Positions 1 to 4,701 of a DNA stretch of 5,895 bases are shown here, in pieces. Numbering within the stretch: the stretch's first letter is position 1; every line of letters begins with the position of its first letter. This DNA comes from Oscillospiraceae bacterium. Its GTDB lineage: Bacteria; Bacillota; Clostridia; Oscillospirales; Oscillospiraceae. The DNA lies in contig JAKSQI010000106.1 in assembly GCA_024404215.1 (NCBI GenBank), positions 1-5,895 on the forward strand, read 5' to 3'. A program made the position numbers and the translations under genes. The notes below the pieces were generated by a model, which was given only the letters and a program-made list of their open reading frames with translations, was not told where the DNA came from and made no database searches.

Positions 1-1525
1 CTGTTTCGTCCACATCACTGCCATAGTAAACAGAAACCAGTTCCGGATCCAGTCCGCTGATTTTGGTCAAGGTGGCCTGCAGAACCTCCTGCAGGTCTCC
101 GGCATTGGCACAGAGAGCACCATCCAGCAGGGACAGATACTCACCGGCTTTGATGGATTTGCCATCAAATTCGGAATCACGGGCGGCATAGGTCACCTGG
201 GCAGTGTGAACCATGGAAGCAGCCTCGGTCATAGCCTCGGTATTCGCCTCATCATCTGCCGTTTCATCAAAGGTAATAGCCGCAGTAATACCCTGGGGCA
301 CGGTTCCGGTAGGAATAACCACTACCTTCTTTTCCGTAAGAGGGATACATTGCTGGGCAGCCATGATGATATTCTTATTGTTAGGCAGCACAAAAACCGT
401 TTCAGCAGGGATAGATTCTACCTGCTTTAGAATATCCTCCGTAGAGGGATTCATGGTCTGTCCGCCGGTTACAATGGCATCTACACCCAGATTTCTGAAT
501 ATCTCGGACATGCCGTCACCGGCACAGACAGAAACCATGCCGTAGTGCTTCTCCGGCTCAGCTGACTTGGAGGCAGCAGGTTCCGTCTGCTCCAGCACCT
601 TGGTGGTATGCTGCTGCTTCATGTTTTCAATTTTAACGGTAACAAAGCTGCCGTAGGTCAAAGCCTCGGTCAAAACGTTGCCGGGCTCATTGGTGTGCAC
701 ATGGGTCTTGATGATTTCTTCATCATCTACCACCACAATGCTGTCGCCAATACCATCCAGGAAGCGACGGAGCAAATCCGGATCCTTATCGTTCTCACGG
801 GAAACAATAAATTCCGTGCAGTAGGTAAAGGTAATGTCCTCTGTATTAAAGTCTGCAAATTCGGCCTTTTCACGGGCTTCCTCTTCCCCATCCGATACAA
901 CCTCAATGGTTTCACCCTGAAGGGCTTTCAGCATGCCATCCAGGATATACAGATAGCCCTTACCGCCGGAATCAATAACGCCGGCTTTTTTCAGAACAGG
1001 GTTAAGGTTAATGGTATCTGCCAAAGCCTCGTTACCGGCCTCCAGCGCACGAACGAGAACACTTTCAATATCGGGAGCCGTATCGCCCATTTCCACAGCA
1101 GCAGCAGCAGCTAAACGGGAAACTGTCAGAATAGTACCCTCTGCCGGCTTCATAACAGCTTTATAAGCCGTCTCAACGCCGGCATTCAATGCTGCAGCAA
1201 ATTCAGCAGGGTTTGCTTCCTGCTTCTCCTTCATTGCCTTGGCAAAACCGCGGAAGAGCAGGGACAGAATAACACCGGAGTTACCGCGGGCACCGCGGAG
1301 CAGGCCGCTGGCTGCAGCATCCGCTGCAGCGGTAAGGCTTTCCGCGTTTTTCTTTCGGCACTCGGCAGCGCCGTTAGCCATGGTCAGGCTCATGTTTGTG
1401 CCGGTATCACCATCGGGAACCGGGAAAACATTCAGCTCATTCACTTCATTTTTATGCAATTCAATGGCTGCCGCACCATTGACAACCATAGCATTAAACT
1501 GGCTGCCGTTCAATCTCTCTGTCAT
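1..1525 (-). CDS. fakA: FakA/YloV-type fatty acid kinase (DAK2 domain protein), 3' end cut by window edge
   Basis: The product probably phosphorylates fatty acids held by a FakB (DegV-family) carrier, giving acyl-phosphate for phospholipid synthesis in the cytoplasm. The visible 508 codons begin with ATG at 1525, preceded by GGAGGG five bases upstream. The N-terminal DhaL/DAK2 ATP-binding domain covers roughly residues 1-200: NVFPVPDGDTGTNM at 32-45, with metal-binding Asp38 and Asp40; RGNSG at 80-84; PAEGTILTV before an alanine run at 139-143; and DSGGKG at 185-190. The middle domain carries Cys236 and the His275-Val-His277 pair of THVHTNEPG, matching the zinc site described for Staphylococcus FakA (C240/H282/H284, from memory). 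After a charged Pro/Glu/Lys linker comes the C-terminal domain with GGQTMNPSTEDIL. The last visible residues, near VYYGSDVDE, lie close to the end of this family (about 550 residues), so roughly 40 residues are missing. It is co-transcribed with yloU, 11 bases upstream. No fakB is visible here. Family assignment is firm; fatty acid substrate is inferred from homology. Confidence 0.93.
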   Translation of the reverse strand, partial: MTERLNGSQFNAMVVNGAAAIELHKNEVNELNVFPVPDGDTGTNMSLTMANGAAECRKKNAESLTAAADAAASGLLRGARGNSGVILSLLFRGFAKAMKEKQEANPAEFAAALNAGVETAYKAVMKPAEGTILTVSRLAAAAAVEMGDTAPDIESVLVRALEAGNEALADTINLNPVLKKAGVIDSGGKGYLYILDGMLKALQGETIEVVSDGEEEAREKAEFADFNTEDITFTYCTEFIVSRENDKDPDLLRRFLDGIGDSIVVVDDEEIIKTHVHTNEPGNVLTEALTYGSFVTVKIENMKQQHTTKVLEQTEPAASKSAEPEKHYGMVSVCAGDGMSEIFRNLGVDAIVTGGQTMNPSTEDILKQVESIPAETVFVLPNNKNIIMAAQQCIPLTEKKVVVIPTGTVPQGITAAITFDETADDEANTEAMTEAASMVHTAQVTYAARDSEFDGKSIKAGEYLSLLDGALCANAGDLQEVLQATLTKISGLDPELVSVYYGSDVDET

Positions 1526-1530
1526 GCTAT

Positions 1531-1536
1531 CCCTCC
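1531..1536 (-). promoter_or_regulatory. Ribosome binding site of fakA
   Basis: GGAGGG on the minus strand lies directly after the yloU stop codon TGA (1537-1539) and five bases before the fakA ATG at 1525. The strong match fixes the fakA start and suits ribosomes finishing yloU, so the two genes are probably translated together. Confidence 0.8.
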
Positions 1537-1890
1537 TCAGCCGGCAATTACGGAGTCAACGAAGACATCCACCTTTTTGACGGATACACCGGTAACGGTT
1601 TCCATCTTATAGCGGACCTCATTCATGACATTGCCGCAAAGCACGGGAATGTTGACACCATCATCAACTGCAATATGCAATTCAAGAGAAACGGTACCAT
1701 CGTTATTGTATATGACCTTGACACCCTTGCCCATGGCTTCGCGCTTGAGAAGATGGACCAGACCGTCCGTCATAGACAGGACTGTCATTCCCTTTACGCC
1801 GAAGCAGCTCATGGCGGCCTGGCCGGTCAAATCGGTCAGGACATCATTGGATACGCTGATATAGCCTAAATCTGTATACAGCTTAATCAT
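1537..1890 (-). CDS. yloU: Asp23/Gls24 family envelope stress protein (YloU-like)
   Basis: A 117-residue protein of the Asp23/YloU family. The family pattern is visible along its length: LGYISVSNDVL at about 8-18, an alanine/glycine segment with GVKGM near 31-35, then VSLELHIAVDDGVNIPVLCGN and EVRYKMETVTGVSVKKVDVFV at the C-terminus, where the family's NIP and TG-V-V-V signatures fall. It has no signal peptide or membrane segment, so it is cytoplasmic. In staphylococci Asp23 is tethered to the membrane by a partner and affects envelope stress; the exact role of YloU homologues is not known. The ATG at 1890 has GGAGTG about five bases upstream. It is the first gene of a pair with fakA, the conserved yloU-yloV arrangement of Firmicutes, and has its own promoter at 1961-1989. 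I do not see the usual divergent rpmB; a flavoprotein gene lies upstream instead. Confidence 0.93.
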   Translation of the reverse strand: MIKLYTDLGYISVSNDVLTDLTGQAAMSCFGVKGMTVLSMTDGLVHLLKREAMGKGVKVIYNNDGTVSLELHIAVDDGVNIPVLCGNVMNEVRYKMETVTGVSVKKVDVFVDSVIAG

Positions 1891-1912
1891 ATTATCACTC
1901 CGTTCTGTCGTT

Positions 1913-1931
1913 CTGCCCCATCAGGGAGCAG
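1913..1931 (-). promoter_or_regulatory. Small hairpin in the yloU leader
   Basis: On the minus strand CTGCTCC and GGGGCAG can pair (seven pairs, one of them G-T) around a five-base loop, between the predicted transcription start near 1954 and the ribosome binding site. No T-run follows on either side, so it is not an intrinsic terminator. It might stabilise the mRNA or be chance. Confidence 0.3.
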
Positions 1932-1960
1932 ACGGTCAGTATTTCCAGATTATCTAGCAT

Positions 1961-1989
1961 ATTATAGTATACAAAGCTTAGAATAGCAA
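1961..1989 (-). promoter_or_regulatory. Sigma-A type promoter of yloU-fakA
   Basis: On the minus strand a -35 box TTGCTA (1989-1984) and a perfect -10 box TATAAT (1966-1961) are separated by exactly 17 bases. The transcription start should fall near 1954, giving a leader of about 64 bases before the yloU ATG. An exact inverted repeat (1973-1994) covers the -35 box and part of the spacer. Confidence 0.75.
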
Positions 1990-1994
1990 GCTTT
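1973..1994. repeat. Inverted repeat over the yloU promoter (operator-like)
   Basis: AAAGCTT (1973-1979) and AAGCTTT (1988-1994) form an exact 7-base inverted repeat with an 8-base gap, so equivalent points are about 15 bases apart. The right arm overlaps the -35 box and the left arm lies in the spacer, a placement typical of repressor sites. The DNA is AT-rich and each arm contains the palindrome AAGCTT, so chance cannot be excluded. No regulator gene is visible in the window. Confidence 0.4.
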
Positions 1995-2044
1995 TCCGCC
2001 TAACTTATGCCTTCTGCCGCCCCTGTAGAGTCACACGCAGAGCA

Positions 2045-3553
2045 TTATGCCCCTATTTCTTCTCCCAGCAGGAAACCAAACGTCAGGGCCGTGCCATGAC
2101 TGTTACCGGGAATAATTACGGGATAGTCTACACCGTAGCGGCCTCCTGCGGTATTGCCGATGGCATAGAGGCCGGGAACTGTGCCACTTGCAGATTGAAC
2201 CTCCATCCGCTCATTAACCTTCAGGCCTCCGACAACAGCCAGCAGAGCCGGGCCAAATTTCATAGCATAATAAGGAGGAGTATCCAACGGCAGCATAAGC
2301 TCCGGACGTTTTCCGAAATCCTCATCCTTTCCGCTGGCACAGAGCTCATTATAGCGGCGGAAGCTGGCCAAAAAGCTTTGCTTTGGTACGCCCATTTTAT
2401 CTGCCAGTTCTTCCGGACTGTCTGCCTGAACCACAACACCCCGCTTTAGCCCCCATTCCAGCATGCGAGTTTCTTCCTCTGGGTTAAACTCGCTTTCTCC
2501 TGCCAGACAGTCTCCGCCCCAAAAAAGGCCCCCACCGTAAGGCAAGGTCTTGGGAACCTTGTCCATCCACCGGCCATCCATCAAAGACCAGACATAGGAT
2601 ACACCTTCCCGCAGAACCGCAACGGTTTTCCCTTGAACATAGCTGTCCTCATTCATAAAGCGGCTGCCATCCGGCTTCACAAACAGAAAGCAACAGGTCC
2701 GATAATGATAAGACTGGGGATGCAGCATGGTGGGAAAGGGTGCATCCTCAAACAGACCGCCGGCCCAATAGCCCAAACGATGCCCATCACCGGTATTAGC
2801 CCCTTTAGGGGAGTAAATGTTCATGTCACAGCGATTGGCAATGGGTGCAAGATCCTCGCACATCTCACGGTTGCCGCCGATATCCCCGGTTGCCAGAACA
2901 ACGCCGAGACTCGCCCGAATCTGAACACAGCCCTCTTCCGTCTTGGCAATCAGTCCGGTAATCCGTCCATTCTCCTTAATCAGCTCCACCGCAGGGGCCC
3001 GAAACAGGAAGGTAACACCGGCCCTCTTTGCCTCCTCAAACATGGCAAATACCGCATCAGCAGCGCCGGGCCTTGCCCCTTTCTGAGCCATGGGCCCATC
3101 AAAGAGCCGGTGGGACCCATAATACTCGCGATAGGTCTCCCCTTTATAAAAGCTTCCCTGAAGCTCGGGCCGACAGTGATATTCCGGCCGCTGCACAAGC
3201 TCCAGCAGCCAATCCATGGCTCTGGGGGATTCCTTAAGGAAACGTCTCACCAGGCCCTCCCGGCAGCGATTTCCGCTTCGCTTTACCCATTCCCGGCTCA
3301 GCTCTTCCACATCATTCTCAATTCCCTTTTCTTTCATAAAGGAAGAGTTGGAAACGCCGATATTTCCTCCCCGGGCAGACCAGGATGCGGTTTTTTCAAC
3401 TACAATAACCCGCTTCCCGGTCTGCGCTGCCCGAAGGGCGCAGGACATTCCGGCAATGCCGGCACCGGCAATTACCACATCGGCACTCAGCCTTTTTGTA
3501 ATGTCCTTTTCATCAATGGGCTGCGGTTTTTCCGCCCAGGCTCCGTAGCGCAT
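2045..3553 (-). CDS. FAD-dependent oxidoreductase, fumarate reductase/succinate dehydrogenase flavoprotein superfamily, substrate unknown
   Basis: A 502-residue soluble flavoprotein of the FAD_binding_2 superfamily. The Rossmann dinucleotide motif GAGIAG is at 30-35, with the ribose-binding acidic residue Glu53 ending the second strand (VIVVEK). Other FAD-domain signatures are SARGGNIG (59-66), LATGDIGGN, NTGDGH (253-258), the DGSRFMNE segment (295-302), and a C-terminal PGLYAIGNTAGG followed by GNSHG (483-487). There is no Tat or Sec signal, haem-binding CxxCH or visible FMN-binding domain, so it is probably a cytoplasmic single-domain enzyme. The fumarate reductase residues seem absent: the positions of the catalytic arginine and the substrate-binding histidine and arginine (Shewanella Fcc3 numbering 402, 504, 544) fall on Val306/Gln307, on LLAVVGG (437-443) and on IIPGN. 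A fumarate reductase is therefore unlikely, and the reaction is unknown. The ATG at 3553 is preferred over GTG at 3559 because AAGAGGAG lies seven bases before it. It is divergent from the ybaK-like gene and upstream of yloU. Confidence 0.9.
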   Translation of the reverse strand: MRYGAWAEKPQPIDEKDITKRLSADVVIAGAGIAGMSCALRAAQTGKRVIVVEKTASWSARGGNIGVSNSSFMKEKGIENDVEELSREWVKRSGNRCREGLVRRFLKESPRAMDWLLELVQRPEYHCRPELQGSFYKGETYREYYGSHRLFDGPMAQKGARPGAADAVFAMFEEAKRAGVTFLFRAPAVELIKENGRITGLIAKTEEGCVQIRASLGVVLATGDIGGNREMCEDLAPIANRCDMNIYSPKGANTGDGHRLGYWAGGLFEDAPFPTMLHPQSYHYRTCCFLFVKPDGSRFMNEDSYVQGKTVAVLREGVSYVWSLMDGRWMDKVPKTLPYGGGLFWGGDCLAGESEFNPEEETRMLEWGLKRGVVVQADSPEELADKMGVPKQSFLASFRRYNELCASGKDEDFGKRPELMLPLDTPPYYAMKFGPALLAVVGGLKVNERMEVQSASGTVPGLYAIGNTAGGRYGVDYPVIIPGNSHGTALTFGFLLGEEIGA

Positions 3554-3560
3554 AAGCACA

Positions 3561-3568
3561 CTCCTCTT
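3561..3568 (-). promoter_or_regulatory. Ribosome binding site deciding the flavoprotein start
   Basis: AAGAGGAG on the minus strand lies seven bases before ATG 3553-3551. The in-frame GTG at 3559 would be only one base from it, too close for initiation. This supports a 502-residue product rather than a 504-residue one. Confidence 0.75.
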
Positions 3569-3586
3569 GTTTTTTCTTTTGGCCCT

Positions 3587-3595
3587 ATACTATCA
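3587..3595 (-). promoter_or_regulatory. Probable extended -10 promoter of the flavoprotein gene
   Basis: On the minus strand TGATAGTAT matches the extended -10 pattern TGnTATAAT with one mismatch in the hexamer. The -35 region about 17 bases upstream (TGGTAA) is poor, as is common for extended -10 promoters. The start would fall near 3580, leaving a leader of about 27 bases. It is divergent from the promoter at 3644-3672. Confidence 0.4.
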
Positions 3596-3643
3596 CAGGC
3601 TGTATGGAATTACCACTGTCTTTCCTTTCCCTGCCGCCCTTTC

Positions 3644-3672
3644 TTGACCCCGTAGCCCTATTATGCTATGAT
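3644..3672 (+). promoter_or_regulatory. Sigma-A type promoter of the ybaK-like/ruvX operon
   Basis: TTGACC (3644-3649) and TATGAT (3667-3672) are separated by exactly 17 bases. Transcription would start near 3679, so the two in-frame ATG codons at 3668 and 3671 lie inside the -10 box and would not be on the mRNA. This supports the downstream TTG start at 3698. Confidence 0.75.
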
Positions 3673-3682
3673 GCCCCCTGGG

Positions 3683-3689
3683 AAGGGAG
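3683..3689 (+). promoter_or_regulatory. Ribosome binding site deciding the TTG start of the ybaK-like gene
   Basis: AAGGGAG lies eight bases before TTG 3698-3700. The ATGs at 3668/3671 have no comparable site upstream. Confidence 0.65.
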
Positions 3690-3697
3690 TGGTTTTA

Positions 3698-4177
3698 TTG
3701 TCCATTCAAGCTGTTCAGGCCTATCTGGCCGCTTTTCATGCAGAAAACCGTGTTATGGAGTTTTCGGTTTCTTCTGCAACCGTCGCATTGGCCGCCCTTG
3801 CACTGGGAACCGAGGAGGCTCGTATTGCCAAAACTCTCTCCTTTGAAGACGGCGAAGGCTGTATTTTAATTGTATGTGCCGGTGATGCCAAAATTGACAA
3901 TCGAAAGTATAAAAATTATTTTGGTAAAAAAGCCAAAATGCTTGCCCCCGACCGGGCATTGGAACTGACCGGGCACGCAGTGGGCGGGGTCTGTCCCTTT
4001 GCTCTGCCTTCGGGAGTTCCTGTGTATCTGGATGAATCGTTGAGGCGGTTTGATGTTGTATACCCGGCAGCCGGTACCGCCAGCAGTGCCGTACGCCTAA
4101 GTCCGGAGGAGCTTTTTGAGTTTTCCAAAGCCCTTCAGTGGGTTGATGTTTGCAAGCTGCCGGAGGTAGAAGCATGA
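3698..4177 (+). CDS. YbaK/EbsC family aminoacyl-tRNA deacylase
   Basis: A 159-residue stand-alone editing-domain protein of the YbaK/ProX family, whose members hydrolyse mischarged tRNA (for example Cys-tRNAPro by YbaK) in the cytoplasm. The length matches the family. Visible signatures are the start MSIQAVQAYL; MEFSVSSATVALAALALG; IAKTLSF, with Lys45 at the place of the conserved catalytic-pocket lysine; the GxxxxGGVCPF loop at 92-101; and YPAAGTASSAVRLSPEEL near the end. The start is TTG at 3698: it has a good ribosome binding site, gives the usual MSI-AV N-terminus, and a longer reading from ATG 3668 would begin inside the promoter. The stop overlaps the ruvX start (ATGA, 4174-4177), so translation is probably coupled. 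The tRNA and amino acid edited cannot be told from sequence alone, so I give no symbol. Confidence 0.9.
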   Translation: MSIQAVQAYLAAFHAENRVMEFSVSSATVALAALALGTEEARIAKTLSFEDGEGCILIVCAGDAKIDNRKYKNYFGKKAKMLAPDRALELTGHAVGGVCPFALPSGVPVYLDESLRRFDVVYPAAGTASSAVRLSPEELFEFSKALQWVDVCKLPEVEA

Positions 4178-4581
4178 GAATAATGGGGATTGATTATGGG
4201 GACGCCCGTACCGGAGTTGCCGTCTCCGACCTTTTAAACACCATGACGGGAGATGCCTTCGTTATTACCCATTGGAATGAAAATGTCATCGCCGAAAAAA
4301 TAGCTGAAGAGGCAAAAACACGGGGAGTAGGGACTCTGGTTTTGGGTTACCCTAAAAACATGGATGGCAGTGCGGGACCCCGGGCGGAAAAATGTGCTGC
4401 CTTTGCCGAAAAGCTAAAGGTTTGCTCAGGCCTTCCTGTAGTTCTTTGGGATGAGCGTCGGACTACCATTGACGCCCACCGCATTTTGAGAGATAACGGG
4501 AAAAAGGAAAAAAAACACCGCCGTAATGTGGACGCGGTAGCCGCTTCCCTGATTTTGGAAGGCTATTTAGCCAGCCTTTAA
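4174..4581 (+). CDS. ruvX: RuvX/YqgF family Holliday junction resolvase-like nuclease
   Basis: A 135-residue protein of the YqgF/RuvX family, with an RNase H-like fold. Members have been tied to Holliday-junction cleavage and, in some bacteria, to 16S rRNA 5'-end processing; which applies here is unknown. The expected acidic sites are present: Asp7 in GIDYGDARTGVAVSD, the LGYPKNMDGS loop at 57-66 (leucine is more usual than Tyr59), Glu94 in WDERRTT, and Asp120 in VDAVAASLILEGYL. Length is typical. The ATG at 4174 follows GGAGG by seven bases; an in-frame TTG at 4150 is less likely because it lies inside the upstream gene without such a site. It overlaps the ybaK-like gene by four bases and ends 14 bases before a terminator, so it is the last gene of this operon. 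In many Firmicutes ruvX instead sits between genes for an IreB-like and a DUF1292 protein. Confidence 0.95.
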   Translation: MRIMGIDYGDARTGVAVSDLLNTMTGDAFVITHWNENVIAEKIAEEAKTRGVGTLVLGYPKNMDGSAGPRAEKCAAFAEKLKVCSGLPVVLWDERRTTIDAHRILRDNGKKEKKHRRNVDAVAASLILEGYLASL

Positions 4582-4594
4582 TCCTTGCGGCTTT

Positions 4595-4633
4595 TCGCCT
4601 TGCTCGGTTCTGCAAAAGGGCAAGGCGATTTTT
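4595..4633 (+). terminator. Intrinsic terminator after ruvX
   Basis: TCGCCTTGCTC (4595-4605) pairs with GGGCAAGGCGA (4618-4628) over 11 pairs, one of them T-G, with a 12-base loop, followed at once by TTTTT (4629-4633) and a further T-rich stretch. It separates the ybaK-like/ruvX operon from murT. Confidence 0.9.
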
Positions 4634-4642
4634 CTGTCTGTT

Positions 4643-4671
4643 TTGACATCTGCCTCTGCTGGTGATAGAAT
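4643..4671 (+). promoter_or_regulatory. Strong sigma-A promoter of murT
   Basis: A perfect -35 TTGACA (4643-4648), a 17-base spacer, and TAGAAT (4666-4671) preceded by TG in the extended -10 position (4663-4664). The predicted start is near 4678, giving a short leader of about 24 bases. It is the best promoter in the window and makes the murT gene independent of the upstream operon. Confidence 0.85.
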
Positions 4672-4701
4672 GACGTAATACTTTTCGATAGAAGGTGCCC
4701 T

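Noticed and set aside
1097..1111. Five tandem GCT codons (minus strand) in fakA, a possible phase-variable tract
   Set aside because: It encodes an alanine run in a helix of the DAK2 domain; a triplet repeat of five units keeps frame and is too short to suggest switching.
608..1114. A 168-codon open frame on the plus strand
   Set aside because: It is antisense to fakA, which has clear conserved motifs throughout this stretch, and it has no domain signature of its own.
1973..1996. AAGCTT hairpin followed by TTTT on the plus strand as a terminator
   Set aside because: No plus-strand gene ends nearby, the stem is AT-rich and the T-run is part of the repeat arm; an operator-like repeat on the promoter fits better.
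2633..3655. A 340-codon open frame on the plus strand
   Set aside because: It lies almost wholly antisense to the flavoprotein, whose motifs are unmistakable. Its product is Gly/Pro/His-rich without any recognisable domain.
4150..4173. Upstream TTG start for ruvX adding eight residues
   Set aside because: ATG 4174 has GGAGG seven bases upstream and gives the normal family N-terminus MRIMGIDYG.
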